Source of the DNA: J054 sp965221985
Lineage (GTDB): Bacteria > Pseudomonadota > Gammaproteobacteria > Steroidobacterales > GCA-2729495
Assembly: GCA_965221985.1 (NCBI GenBank)
Contig: OZ244928.1
Span: 620,001 to 684,000, forward strand
Reading direction: 5' to 3'
DNA: 64,000 nt
Below, one piece after another: positions 33,830 to 43,173 of this stretch. The position numbers and the translations under genes are program-made. The notes under the pieces are model-generated. The model was not told the DNA's origin and searched no databases. It saw only the letters and a program-made list of their open reading frames with translations. Numbering within the stretch: the first letter of the stretch is position 1; every line of letters begins with the position of its first letter.

Positions 33830-36670
33830 CTAGAAACGATAATTCAATCTAGCCCCTAATACTCGCGGGGCCGGTAAGCTGCCGAAGTATTGTTGAACGC
33901 CAAGCCCGGCGACAAAACCGAGGTTCGTTGCCCCTTCGCCAAAGTCCGGGCCAGATCCGCCCGTCTTTAGAGTATCGTCGTCGAGCAAGTTATCCACATA
34001 GACGATGAAATCCATTTTCTCGCCTAGTAAGCCGGCGCGAAAATCCACCAGCCAGAAATCATCCCAGCGCGTGTAGTTATCAGCGTCGACAAAGCGTTCG
34101 TCCTGATAGTTGGCATTGAGTTCCACCAGCCACTCGAACTGCGAACCCGGGAAGGGTCGCTGCAAACTTGCGGCGCTTGAGAAAGAGTGTTCTGGTGTTC
34201 GTTCCAGCTTCTTGCCGGATTGATCAATGCGACAGGTCGGACCACCGTTGGCGGGATCGCTTAAATCCGAGGGATTAGTTCCTTCGGCACCTTTATAAAC
34301 AACCTGACAGGCATTCGCCGCAGCCGCACGGACCAGAATAGTCGTATCGTCGTCAAACTTCTCGTACGTGGCATCCAGCCAGGTATACCCTGCACTCAAG
34401 CTCAGTCCGTCAAGAAAGTCGGGCTGCCAGACGAGATTGAGCTCCAAGCCGAAAACCTCGGCCGCCGATGCATTCGTTACGCGCGGCGTCAGTAAATCGT
34501 TGACGATAATTTGTGTTGTTATTTGCTTGTCGGTGTAATCCTGGAAAAACAAAGATGCATTGGCTTGAAGAAAGCCCATGGCATTCCAACTACTTTTCAG
34601 ACCCAATTCATAGGCATCCATGACTTCAGGCAAAAACCTTTCGTTCTCGATGGTTGTTGCTGCACCACCAGCTTCTAATTGATTGATGCCGCCTGGCTTC
34701 TGAGCACGAGCCCAATAGCTGAAAATAAGGACATCGTCGGTCACAGCCCATTCGACGGTTACTTTTGGCGTATGGAAATCTGTGCTCTCACGGCCCTGGA
34801 TCAGAGCCCAGTCGTTGCTTTGCACGCCCGGCGATAAAATATCAAAATTCGGATCTAAACCGGCTCTGATTTTCTTTACGGCGTTGTCCCAGGCCACGCA
34901 GTGTACGGCAACCCCTGGATTCGCGGCTTCTGAGATCAAGGGCACAACCAAGAACCCACTTGCCGTAGCGAAAGCTAGTTGCCCACAGGCCGACTGATTA
35001 GGCCTTAGCAAGTCGAGATCTTCCCAAATAGTTCGATTCTCCAATGTGAGTTTGAGGCTCTCCGTGATGTCCCATTCGATACTTAGATAGGCAGACCAAT
35101 GTTCAACATCAGTTTCCCAAACAGCGCCCCTAAATCCTGGAAGATCGGGCCGAAGATTTTGCCGAGCATATTCTTGCCAGTTTCTTACCGATACCAAGCC
35201 GCCTAGAGCTGCCGTTCCGTCACAGACGCCGGCGGTGGCCGGGAGCAAATCACCAGCGGTATTCGTCGTAAATGGTAGACAGGAGTAAATCCCGTTGTTG
35301 TCAACTAAGTCTCGGTCTTCCTCCCAATACAAACCGCCCAGGGTGAAATTCACGGGGAAGTCCCAGTTGCTTCCAAAACGCAATTCTTGACTAAACTGGC
35401 GGGTGTCTTGCTCGGTGTTGGTAAATATCACCGAGATGAGTTGATCAGGCCGGCCCACAGCCTGGAAGTCTTGGTCATAGTGCTGGGTATTGCTTGAATC
35501 AGTAAAGCCCGTATAGGAAGAGAGATTGAATTTACCCACCTCCCAATCCACCACAATCGAACCGCGCAGCAAATCGACTGTGTCCCCCGGATAATCTTCT
35601 CCAGTGATGGGGTTTTCGCTGTGCGTGACTAATTTACTGTTCGCGTTGCCATAGGTTGACGGCGAACAGAAACCCGGTGCTGGAATTTGCTGGCCCGGAT
35701 TGTTCGGATCGTCGATCAAGGGGTGATTGGGAAAAACGGCCAAGACTTCACTGGTTGACGGCCCAATGGGCAAGATACCCTGGCAGTACACGCCAAAGTC
35801 AAAGAGATTGGTGGCTGTTCCACTAAAAGCGTCGCTGACGCCAACTTGAGCGTCGAAAGCGCTTTGTGGATACAGGGTAGGCTCGCTGCCTGTAATGCGC
35901 ACCGTCGGCGCCGGGGAAAATTCATCCTCACTATACTCGACTCTCGCCTTGACCTTAAATGTATCGTTAGGCGTGAATACCGACGTTAAGGCCGTGCCAA
36001 ATCCATCACCGCCACCCACATCCGTACCAGAAACGCTATTCTGATAGTAACCATCCTCGTTCCAATAAACGCCGGTGACACGAACACCCAACACATCGTC
36101 AATCAGCGGCCCACCAACAGAAGCATCTATCTGTCTTCGGCCATAATCGCCGATATCAAAACGCAAATTTCCTTCGAACTCATCGCCGGGCTCTTTCGTG
36201 ATGTAGCTAATTGCACCCGAAAATGCGGCGCGCCCGTAGAGTGCACTTTGCGGACCTTTGACTAATTCAATTCGTTCGACATCGTTAAGCAACCGCTTAT
36301 TGGCCAATAAGCCCGAACCAGCGCTGATGGAATTTTCCGTGGTAACGTCAATGCCATCCACGAGAAACGCCACGTTGGAACGGCCACGCGTGTTCGACAA
36401 ACCACGAATAGTGATACGGGTATCCTGATTACCGAAGGAGGTATCGAACAAGACACTGGGATCTAGCTTAGTCACGCCGGTTAAATCGACAATGCCTTGC
36501 CGGCTGATTTGCTCGGCCGTTAGCGCGGACACCGCGATAGGTATATCTTGCAGATTTTCCGCTCGCTTACGGGTGGTAACGACGACTTCTTCCATCTGCG
36601 ACCAAGCACCGCTTGAGGTCAAATAAATAAGGATCGCGCAAACGCAAACAATTAATTGCCGTAAATTCAT
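33830..36670 (-). CDS. TonB-dependent receptor
   Basis: A 946-residue outer-membrane active transporter. The ATG at 36670, preceded by GGGGG, opens a signal peptide (MNLRQLIVCVCAILIYLTSS). EEVVVTTRKRAENLQDIPIAVS is the TonB-box/plug start typical of the large iron-complex or substrate receptor group. The plug has ITIRGLSNTRGRSNVAFLVDG. The beta-barrel ends with VLGARLNYRF, the usual terminal aromatic residue. The long form resembles receptors of aquatic gammaproteobacteria that import sterols, carbohydrates or peptides as well as iron; the substrate cannot be read here. Confidence 0.94.
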   Translation of the reverse strand: MNLRQLIVCVCAILIYLTSSGAWSQMEEVVVTTRKRAENLQDIPIAVSALTAEQISRQGIVDLTGVTKLDPSVLFDTSFGNQDTRITIRGLSNTRGRSNVAFLVDGIDVTTENSISAGSGLLANKRLLNDVERIELVKGPQSALYGRAAFSGAISYITKEPGDEFEGNLRFDIGDYGRRQIDASVGGPLIDDVLGVRVTGVYWNEDGYYQNSVSGTDVGGGDGFGTALTSVFTPNDTFKVKARVEYSEDEFSPAPTVRITGSEPTLYPQSAFDAQVGVSDAFSGTATNLFDFGVYCQGILPIGPSTSEVLAVFPNHPLIDDPNNPGQQIPAPGFCSPSTYGNANSKLVTHSENPITGEDYPGDTVDLLRGSIVVDWEVGKFNLSSYTGFTDSSNTQHYDQDFQAVGRPDQLISVIFTNTEQDTRQFSQELRFGSNWDFPVNFTLGGLYWEEDRDLVDNNGIYSCLPFTTNTAGDLLPATAGVCDGTAALGGLVSVRNWQEYARQNLRPDLPGFRGAVWETDVEHWSAYLSIEWDITESLKLTLENRTIWEDLDLLRPNQSACGQLAFATASGFLVVPLISEAANPGVAVHCVAWDNAVKKIRAGLDPNFDILSPGVQSNDWALIQGRESTDFHTPKVTVEWAVTDDVLIFSYWARAQKPGGINQLEAGGAATTIENERFLPEVMDAYELGLKSSWNAMGFLQANASLFFQDYTDKQITTQIIVNDLLTPRVTNASAAEVFGLELNLVWQPDFLDGLSLSAGYTWLDATYEKFDDDTTILVRAAAANACQVVYKGAEGTNPSDLSDPANGGPTCRIDQSGKKLERTPEHSFSSAASLQRPFPGSQFEWLVELNANYQDERFVDADNYTRWDDFWLVDFRAGLLGEKMDFIVYVDNLLDDDTLKTGGSGPDFGEGATNLGFVAGLGVQQYFGSLPAPRVLGARLNYRF

Positions 36671-36742
36671 TACTACCCCCATAGCAAAAGTATCGACTGC
36701 GGACCGGCTATAAAGCGCGGACATAGGCGCAATCCCGCGACT

Positions 36743-36748
36743 ATTCTA
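36743..36748 (-). promoter_or_regulatory. Predicted -10 (TAGAAT) upstream of the TonB receptor
   Basis: On the minus strand GGC TAGAAT AG lies 73 nt before the receptor ATG and after the stop of the upstream oxidoreductase. The -35 is weak. It belongs to a set of similar TAGAAT boxes in this window (rpoH, argS, acs, second MATE). Confidence 0.4.
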
Positions 36749-36761
36749 GCCGTCGGCGAAT

Positions 36762-37859
36762 CTAAACGCCTAACCTTTCCAGGAGAGAGTCGGCCAGGGC
36801 CAAAGAAGCCGTTAAACCCGGCGACTCGATGCCAAAAAAATTGACCAAACCGGCGATGCCATGCTGGTCCGGCCCCTGAATCTGGAAATCGGCGGCAGGC
36901 TCGCCTGGCCCTGATATCTTGGGCCGAATGCCCGTATAAGCAGGCTGTAGGCGCGATTCGTCAAGCGCCGGATAGTATCGCCGGATTGCGGCAACGAAGT
37001 CCGCGCGATGGCTATCATCGAAGTCGTAGTCAATACCATCAATCCAGCGAACGTCCGGACCAAAGCGGGCTTGGCCACCCATATCCAACGTCACATGAAC
37101 CCCCAAGCCACCGCCACCGGCCTGGGGATACACCAATTGGTTAAAAGGTGAGGGTCCCGAAAGGCTGTAGTAGTGGCCCTTGGCGAAAAAAGCTTGGGGA
37201 ACAAAATCATCGGGCAAGCCTTCGATTCGCTTGGCAACCCGCGGCGCTAGCAAGCCCGCGGAATTAACCAAGTAACGACAAGCTAGTCGCTGTCCGCCAG
37301 CGGTCAACAAAAATCCATTGTCGGTAACTCGAACGTCCTCTACTTCGCTATTGAGTGCAACCATACCCCCGGCACTCTCCAGGTCTCCCTGTAGCGATAG
37401 CATGTAAGCATGACTGTCGATGATGCCGGTAGATGGCGATAGCAAGCCTTTGACAGCTCTCAGTGCCGGCTCCCGTTGCTCAATGTCCGCCTGCGACAGC
37501 CAGCGAAGATCATCGACGCCATTGGCCTCGGCTTGGACCGCGTATTTTTCAAGACTGTCTATTTCCGTCTCTTGCGTGGCCACAATGATTTTGCCAATGC
37601 GACGATGCGGAATACCCTTCGTCCGGCAGTATTCATAAAGAGCCCACTTGCCTTTCAGGCATAACTTGGCCTTGGCGGAATTTTTCGGGTAATAGATGCC
37701 CGCGTGTATAACTTCGGAATTACGACTACTCGTCGCGGTGCCCATGGCCTCCGCCGCTTCGATGACAACGACTTCACGGCCTGCTTGGGCTAAGGCGCGG
37801 CCAGCAGCTAGACCTACGACTCCCGCGCCGACGACAACGCATTCGACGGAATCCGTCAT
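36762..37859 (-). CDS. FAD-dependent oxidoreductase, L-2-hydroxyglutarate dehydrogenase-like
   Basis: A 365-residue flavoprotein of the DAO family. The dinucleotide fold is VVVGAGVVGLAAGRALA at the N-terminus; SSRNSEVIHAGIYYPKNSAKAKLC is the diagnostic segment of the LhgO/L2HGDH group. YTGIRPKISGPG and NFFGIESPGLTASLALAD complete the flavin domain. It likely oxidises L-2-hydroxyglutarate or a similar 2-hydroxy acid and passes electrons to quinone. It ends 92 nt before the TonB receptor ATG and follows the CBS gene by 7 nt. Confidence 0.85.
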   Translation of the reverse strand: MTDSVECVVVGAGVVGLAAGRALAQAGREVVVIEAAEAMGTATSSRNSEVIHAGIYYPKNSAKAKLCLKGKWALYEYCRTKGIPHRRIGKIIVATQETEIDSLEKYAVQAEANGVDDLRWLSQADIEQREPALRAVKGLLSPSTGIIDSHAYMLSLQGDLESAGGMVALNSEVEDVRVTDNGFLLTAGGQRLACRYLVNSAGLLAPRVAKRIEGLPDDFVPQAFFAKGHYYSLSGPSPFNQLVYPQAGGGGLGVHVTLDMGGQARFGPDVRWIDGIDYDFDDSHRADFVAAIRRYYPALDESRLQPAYTGIRPKISGPGEPAADFQIQGPDQHGIAGLVNFFGIESPGLTASLALADSLLERLGV

Positions 37860-37866
37860 GTCGAAA

Positions 37867-38310
37867 CTAGCCTAGATGTGATGGCCCAGTGATGTAGTCG
37901 TGAAGTTGATCAATGACAAACTGCTGTTCCGCGATGACCGCCTTGACCAAGTCGCCGATGGAAATCATGCCCACAACTTTCTTATGATCAATTACTGGCA
38001 AGTGACGCGCTCGCTGCTCTGTCATCAAGGCCATACAGTCTTCGACAGTGCGACTGGGCGCGACGCAAAGCACCCGCGTCGTCATGATATCCCGGACCAA
38101 GGATTCTCGTGAGGACAAATTTTTCAGTACGACTTTGCGGGCATAATCGCGTTCGGATACTAAACCCACGGGCTTGTTGTCCCTCATCACCAGCAGAGCG
38201 CCAATGCGCTTGTCGGCCATCATCTCTAGTGCTGAAAATACCGTCGCCTCAGGTTCGACGAACCAAATGTCATTACCCTTGGACGCCAAGATATCTTGAA
38301 CCAATCGCAT
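37867..38310 (-). CDS. Tandem CBS domain protein
   Basis: A 147-residue stand-alone CBS pair. The first repeat runs from VEPEATVFSALEMMADKRIGALLV to GLVSERDYARK, the second from CVAPSRTVEDCMALMTEQRARHLPV to GMISIGDLVKAV. Both end with the conserved Gly-x-[IV]-[ST]-x-x-[DG] motif used in adenosyl-nucleotide binding. Such proteins sense AMP, ATP or SAM, but no partner is evident. It lies 7 nt upstream of the FAD oxidoreductase in the same direction, so it is probably co-transcribed. Confidence 0.9.
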   Translation of the reverse strand: MRLVQDILASKGNDIWFVEPEATVFSALEMMADKRIGALLVMRDNKPVGLVSERDYARKVVLKNLSSRESLVRDIMTTRVLCVAPSRTVEDCMALMTEQRARHLPVIDHKKVVGMISIGDLVKAVIAEQQFVIDQLHDYITGPSHLG

Positions 38311-38409
38311 TGCCCTATTCCTCCCGCCTGGCAGTTAGTTGGCTCGCCACAAACAAACTTCGCGCGAGCTGCTGAGCGTATTTCGACTATACCAGACCTG
38401 CGCGCTAGC

Positions 38410-39291
38410 TCAGCCCGATAACGCGAACAGCAGCAAGGCCGGCAACAATATGAAGGTGGCAAGCGTGGATACCAAGACTCCTCCCGCGACATCGTCGGGA
38501 TCACGGTCATAACGAGCGGCCAGCAAGTAGCAAAACACCGCGATTGGCATACTGCTTTGAATTAGCACCACGCCACGAACCGCGCCTTGCAGGTCAAGTA
38601 GCTTGACCAAGGCCAAGCCTAAACCAAAGCCGAGTCCCAAGCGCAAACCGGCAAGCACAAAGGCCAAATACACACGGCGGACGCTAAAATTGGCCAGGGA
38701 ATGGCCCAAGGCGATTAGCATCAAGGGGATCGCAAGACCAGCGAATAAGTTCACGCTATTTTCGGCCCATAAGGGCATGGATGTGTTTGTCAGCAGGAGC
38801 AGCAAGCCAAGGCCTGCTGCATAAATAATGGGGGTAGTAAAAAAGATTCGCCAAGCTGATTCACGACCTTGAAACAGGGGGCCGAGAACGAACTGGGACA
38901 CGGAGCCGACTAGGTAGAAACCCACACCCAGAACCAGACCCGGTTCACCGAAAGCAAAAAGGCACAAGGGCAATCCCAAATTGCCCGCGTTACCGAAGAC
39001 CAACGATGGCAAGAAGCTGCGCAGTGGTTTGCCTAGCATCAATAGTGCGACTGCACCAATAAGCGCGCAGATGCACATTATGCCCACTGCTAATCCAGCG
39101 ACGGTAAAAAATGCTTGGCTATCAACTTCAAGACTGGCCATGCCACGCAAGATCAAGCACGGCGTGCCAAAATTCATGATCATGCGCGTGACAAACTCTC
39201 GCTCAAAGGGCAACCCAAGGCGAGCCCAAATAAAACCCGCTGCAGCGCAAATGGCCACCGGCGCAATAATTGGGATAAGCTGCTCGTACAC
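38410..39291 (-). CDS. AEC family (auxin efflux carrier-like) transporter
   Basis: A 293-residue membrane protein with about ten hydrophobic segments. FGNAGNLGLPLCLFAFGEPGL is the conserved broken-helix motif of the AEC/BASS-like carriers, and VVLIQSSMPIAVFCYLLAARYDRDPDDVAGGVLVSTL is the second family motif. These carriers usually move organic acids such as malate or malonate. The start is GTG at 39291. It is divergent from yceI with only 40 nt between. Confidence 0.88.
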   Translation of the reverse strand: MYEQLIPIIAPVAICAAAGFIWARLGLPFEREFVTRMIMNFGTPCLILRGMASLEVDSQAFFTVAGLAVGIMCICALIGAVALLMLGKPLRSFLPSLVFGNAGNLGLPLCLFAFGEPGLVLGVGFYLVGSVSQFVLGPLFQGRESAWRIFFTTPIIYAAGLGLLLLLTNTSMPLWAENSVNLFAGLAIPLMLIALGHSLANFSVRRVYLAFVLAGLRLGLGFGLGLALVKLLDLQGAVRGVVLIQSSMPIAVFCYLLAARYDRDPDDVAGGVLVSTLATFILLPALLLFALSG

Positions 39292-39331
39292 GAAAAGCGC
39301 CTCGCTATTAGTTTGCCTTGGCTATTCTCGC

Positions 39332-39886
39332 ATGGAAGCACTACGGACTTTTTTTCATTACTTGTCGCTACTGCTGGTTCTTGCTCCATATGCATACGCA
39401 ACGGAGTACGTGCTGGATAAATCCGAAAGCCGACTTGAATTCTCGGCCGAACAACAAGGCGCGGCTTTTCGCGGTCGGTTTGAAACCTTTAGCGCCCAGC
39501 TAGTGATTGATCCGCAGCAAGCGGACAATAATTTTCTAGAAGCGGAAATCGATCTGGTGTCGGTGAATACGGACTATCCCGAACGCGATGACTATCTCGT
39601 GGGCGAAGAATGGTTCAATGTCGCAAAGTGGCCTGTGGCGAAATTCACAGCCAATTCTTTCACAATCAATGACGATGATAGTTTTTCCGCGGATGGATTC
39701 CTTAATTTGAGAGGCAAGGAACAAGCCGTATCTATGCAATGTGACTTTGACGGGCGGCGATTGACAGGCAAAACTAGCATTGACCGGCGTGATTTTGGCG
39801 TAGGTCAAGGCATGTGGGCCGACGACCGAATGGTGGGCGCGAAGGTACTGATTGAAGTCAACGTGCTATTCAAAGCTCGAGATTAG
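39332..39886 (+). CDS. YceI family periplasmic lipocalin-like protein
   Basis: A 184-residue exported protein. Residues 1-23 are a signal peptide (APYAYA before TEYVLD). The YceI fold is indicated by YVLDKSESRLEFSAEQQGA, DLVSVNTDYPERDDYLVGEEWFNV, KFTANSF and FLNLRGKEQAVSM. YceI proteins bind isoprenoid or fatty-acyl ligands in a beta barrel. The ATG at 39332 is the only start giving a signal peptide; a longer frame reads antisense to the AEC gene. A hydrolase gene follows 65 nt later. Confidence 0.9.
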   Translation: MEALRTFFHYLSLLLVLAPYAYATEYVLDKSESRLEFSAEQQGAAFRGRFETFSAQLVIDPQQADNNFLEAEIDLVSVNTDYPERDDYLVGEEWFNVAKWPVAKFTANSFTINDDDSFSADGFLNLRGKEQAVSMQCDFDGRRLTGKTSIDRRDFGVGQGMWADDRMVGAKVLIEVNVLFKARD

Positions 39887-39951
39887 GCTGATGCAGAGAC
39901 ACAAGTGCTCTACTATTTGCGCGACACTCACTTACCTGAAAAAGGAAAAAA

Positions 39952-40614
39952 ATGGGCACGCGAATTCAATTACAAGCCGACGACGGTCACAACTTTAGCG
40001 CGTATCAAGCTGAACCCAGCGGAACAGCTCGGGCGGGCTTGGTCGTGTTACAGGAAATCTTTGGCGTCACCGACCACATTGAGCGCGTGGCTGATGGCTT
40101 CGCCGCGGAAGGTTATCTGGCCGTGGCACCCGCCATGTTCGACCGGATCGCAGCGGGCATCGTTTTGGACTACAGCGACATCCAGAACGGTGTTGCCAAT
40201 ATGCAAAAGCTCGACATCGAACAATCCTTGCTGGATATACAGGCCACCATCAAGGCATTGCGCAGCGCCGGCAAGGTCGGCGCGGTGGGCTATTGCTGGG
40301 GCGGCTCCATGGCAGATCTAGCCGCCTGCCGACTAGATCTAGACGCCGCTGCCGCCTACTACGGAACCCGTACCGTGAATTGGCTAGATGAGAAACCAAA
40401 TTGTCCGGTGATTTACCATTTTGGCGATCAAGACACATCGATTCCGCCGGAAGCCGTGGAAAAAATTCGTCAGGGGCGGCCGAACGGCATCGTGCATGTC
40501 TATGAAGGTGCCGGGCATGGATTCAATTGCGACGACCGGGCGGACTTTAGCGCGGCGAGCGCCGCACTCGCTTTAGAACGCAGTTTGGAGTTTTTCGCCC
40601 GGAATCTTGATTAA
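39952..40614 (+). CDS. Dienelactone hydrolase family protein
   Basis: A 220-residue alpha/beta hydrolase with a cysteine nucleophile: AVGYCWGGSMAD. The acid is in HFGDQDTSIPPE and the His in YEGAGHGFNCDDR, completing the Cys-Asp-His triad of dienelactone hydrolases. LVVLQEIFGVTDHIERVADGFAAEGY is also typical. AAGGAAAAA precedes the ATG. The natural substrate is uncertain; no chlorocatechol pathway genes are near. It overlaps the convergent FAH-family gene by 4 bp. Confidence 0.92.
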   Translation: MGTRIQLQADDGHNFSAYQAEPSGTARAGLVVLQEIFGVTDHIERVADGFAAEGYLAVAPAMFDRIAAGIVLDYSDIQNGVANMQKLDIEQSLLDIQATIKALRSAGKVGAVGYCWGGSMADLAACRLDLDAAAAYYGTRTVNWLDEKPNCPVIYHFGDQDTSIPPEAVEKIRQGRPNGIVHVYEGAGHGFNCDDRADFSAASAALALERSLEFFARNLD

Positions 40615-41453
40615 AGCTCGTCAGTGACAATGTTCTCCAAACTGCCCACGCCATCGATAGCCACCGTGACCTGATCACCTGCTTTTAGCCAGCGTTGCGG
40701 ATCGCGGGCAGCACCCACGCCAGCGGACGTGCCGGTGGCAATCACATCGCCGGGCTGCAGTTCGAAAATTTGTGATAGATAAGCAATGATCGTGGGAATA
40801 TCGATGCATAAATCAGCAAGATCCGCCGTTTGCATGATCTCGCCGTTCACACGGGTTTCCAGTTTGAGCACCGTCGGGTCCGGAATTTCATCACGCGTAA
40901 CCAAGCACGGACCCATGGCGCCACTGGCGGTAAAGTTCTTGCCGGGAGTGAACTGCGAGGTATGGCGCTGGAAATCCCGCAGAGTCCCATCCATGAAGCA
41001 ACTATAACCAGCGACATAGTTTAGAGCCGTGTCACGGGTTACGTGGCGGCAGGGACGGCCCATGACCACGGCCAATTCTCCCTCGAAGTCGTAGCGATCC
41101 GAAACTCTTGGTATTACCAGATTGGCGGCATGGCCGACCAAGCTATCGGGAAACCGCACGAAAACCGCCGGATACTGAGGCGGCTTGCGGCCCATTTCGC
41201 GAATATGCGCCATGTAGTTCATGCCCACGCACAGGATTCTGCCCGGTTTGGGAATCGGCGGCAGATACGCAACTTGATCTAAAGCGATAGCAGCGTCCGT
41301 GTGGCGGAATACTTCCGCCACGGCCTCCGCCCGCAAAACGTCGGCCAAGGACGGAAATTGTTGCTGCCAAGAAGCACCAACGACATGCAAACCGGTATCG
41401 GTCACAAGGCCATAGGACTCTTCTCCATCACGACAAAAGCTAGTCAGCCTCAC
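40611..41453 (-). CDS. Fumarylacetoacetate hydrolase family protein
   Basis: A roughly 280-residue enzyme of the FAH superfamily, which cleaves or hydrates small keto acids using a divalent metal. The core has ILCVGMNYMAHIREMG, the metal ligands in YDFEGELAVVMG and the C-terminal GDVIATGTSAGVGAAR. A GTG at 41453 with GGGAGG just upstream is preferred over an ATG at 41474 that has no ribosome site. The substrate (acylpyruvate, keto-diacid or similar) is not determinable. It is convergent with the dienelactone hydrolase. Confidence 0.9.
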   Translation of the reverse strand: MRLTSFCRDGEESYGLVTDTGLHVVGASWQQQFPSLADVLRAEAVAEVFRHTDAAIALDQVAYLPPIPKPGRILCVGMNYMAHIREMGRKPPQYPAVFVRFPDSLVGHAANLVIPRVSDRYDFEGELAVVMGRPCRHVTRDTALNYVAGYSCFMDGTLRDFQRHTSQFTPGKNFTASGAMGPCLVTRDEIPDPTVLKLETRVNGEIMQTADLADLCIDIPTIIAYLSQIFELQPGDVIATGTSAGVGAARDPQRWLKAGDQVTVAIDGVGSLENIVTDEL

Positions 41454-41648
41454 GGTTCCTCCCTTATAGCGCATACAAACAGGCTTGGTGGAACTGTGAT
41501 CCTATCCTATTGCTGTGGCCATTCACCGCTAAAACCAAGCTTTACCATAAGCCAATTCGCCATCGCCTAAGACGACGGATGTCCGAACAACAAGAGCAAG
41601 CTCTGGTCGCGCCCGAAAAAAGGTCTGTGCATCTTGTCTATCCGCGCA

Positions 41649-41654
41649 TAGAAT
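41649..41654 (+). promoter_or_regulatory. Predicted -10 (TAGAAT) of the second MATE gene
   Basis: GCA TAGAAT GC lies 37 nt before the ATG at 41691; no good -35 is seen. The ATG has no strong ribosome site. A short open frame starting at 41580 between the divergent genes is not thought to be coding. Confidence 0.35.
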
Positions 41655-41690
41655 GCCCTCCCTTTAGATTCGGCCCAAATCAAAATAATA

Positions 41691-43064
41691 ATGAAGCCCG
41701 CCACGCATGGCCCACGCCTGACTCAAGACCCCATTGGCCAGTCTATTCGTTCGCTTATGCTGCCCATGTTGGTGGGGATGATCGCGCTCATCTCCTACAA
41801 CGTCGCCGACACGTATTTCGTTGCACAGATTGGCACGCTGGAATTGGCGGCCATTAGCTTCACTTTTCCCATCAGCTTCATTGTCGGCGCCATTACCATG
41901 GGTTTTGGCATCGGCACCTCATCCGTGGCGGCCCGCTTGTTTGGTGCCAACAAGCGGGATGAAGCCGAACGCGTGACTTTGCATGCCATCTTGTTGGGCG
42001 TGGTCACGGGCATCTGCGTCGTTTTAATCGGCATCTCTACCATTGACCCCTTGTTCCGTTTGCTGGGTGCCGACGAAACGACCTTGCCCATCATCCATCG
42101 ATACATGCGGATCTATTATTGGGGTGGTGTGTTCCTGGTGGTCCCCATGATTACCAACTCGGTATTGCGAGCCTCGGGCGATGCGAAGACTCCAGCAAAG
42201 CTCATGTCGGTCGCAGCCATTCTGAATATTGTGCTGGACCCCATCCTAATCTTCGGCCTATTCGGCTTTCCCGCCCTAGGTGTGGAGGGAGCGGCCATTG
42301 CGACGGTCCTGTCAAATGCGGGCACCATGATCGCGTCGGTGGGCGTGGTTTATTTTCGTGACAAGCTGCTTTCCTTCAATGGCTTTGATTTGCAGCTAAT
42401 CATGGATTCTTGGAAGCGAATATTGCACGTTGGTCTGCCCTCGATGACGAGCAGCCTCATTGCGCCGGTCACCACGGCATTCATTACCTACCAGGTAGCG
42501 CAATTTGGACAAGAAGCCGTGGCTGGCTTCGGTGTTGCTTCCCGCGTCGAGGGTTTGTCTTTGTTGGCTTTAATGGCCCTGAGTGCGGCTGTGACGCCAT
42601 TCGTGGGTCAAAACTTCGGCGCCGGAAATCACCAGCGAGTTCAGTCCGGCGTGAACTGGTGCTATAGATTTTCTCTAATCTATGGAATTGTCGTGGCGAT
42701 TTTCATGGCCCTGACCTGTACATTTATCGCCGGTCTCTTTACCCATGATCCGAAGGCCATCGACACCACGACACTACATATGCGCATTGTTCCGCTGAGC
42801 TATCTCGCCCTCGGTGCGGCCATGACGGCCAACGGTGCATTCAATGCCATCGGAAAACCCATGCCAGCCATGTGGATATCCCTGTCACGCACAATCTTGA
42901 TTTATGCACCCATGGCTTTCATTCTCGCCAAACTCTTCGGTCTGGTCGGGGTGTTCGTGGCGGCCTGCCTGGCCAATTTTGTATCCGGGAGCTTGGGATT
43001 TGTATGGTTTCGCCACGCCTTTGCTAAGACCGTCGCCGAAGAAAAAGCGCTGCAAACAGCCTGA
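41691..43064 (+). CDS. MATE family efflux transporter
   Basis: A 457-residue cation-coupled exporter with twelve membrane segments. The N-terminal half has MLPMLVGMIALISYNVADTYFVAQ and FGIGTSSVAARLFGA, the second half FQ-type loops around FGQEAVAGFGVASRVEG and FVGQNFGAGNHQRV, both MATE signatures. It resembles the NorM/YeeO-like group rather than the DinF-like paralogue at 6371. The transported drug is unknown. It stands alone, divergent from the FAH gene. Confidence 0.93.
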   Translation: MKPATHGPRLTQDPIGQSIRSLMLPMLVGMIALISYNVADTYFVAQIGTLELAAISFTFPISFIVGAITMGFGIGTSSVAARLFGANKRDEAERVTLHAILLGVVTGICVVLIGISTIDPLFRLLGADETTLPIIHRYMRIYYWGGVFLVVPMITNSVLRASGDAKTPAKLMSVAAILNIVLDPILIFGLFGFPALGVEGAAIATVLSNAGTMIASVGVVYFRDKLLSFNGFDLQLIMDSWKRILHVGLPSMTSSLIAPVTTAFITYQVAQFGQEAVAGFGVASRVEGLSLLALMALSAAVTPFVGQNFGAGNHQRVQSGVNWCYRFSLIYGIVVAIFMALTCTFIAGLFTHDPKAIDTTTLHMRIVPLSYLALGAAMTANGAFNAIGKPMPAMWISLSRTILIYAPMAFILAKLFGLVGVFVAACLANFVSGSLGFVWFRHAFAKTVAEEKALQTA

Positions 43065-43173
43065 GAAACATCGCGGGCCAGCGCAATCTGCGTGCCACAT
43101 CGGATATCGATAGTCCGGCGGTGGAGCGACATGCTACCGTTCGGCGCAATTCATTGTAAAAGCAGCCAGACCA

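Noticed and set aside
41580..41857. Short gene beginning MSEQQEQALV upstream of the second MATE gene
   Set aside because: It runs into the MATE coding region in another frame and has no ribosome site or family features.
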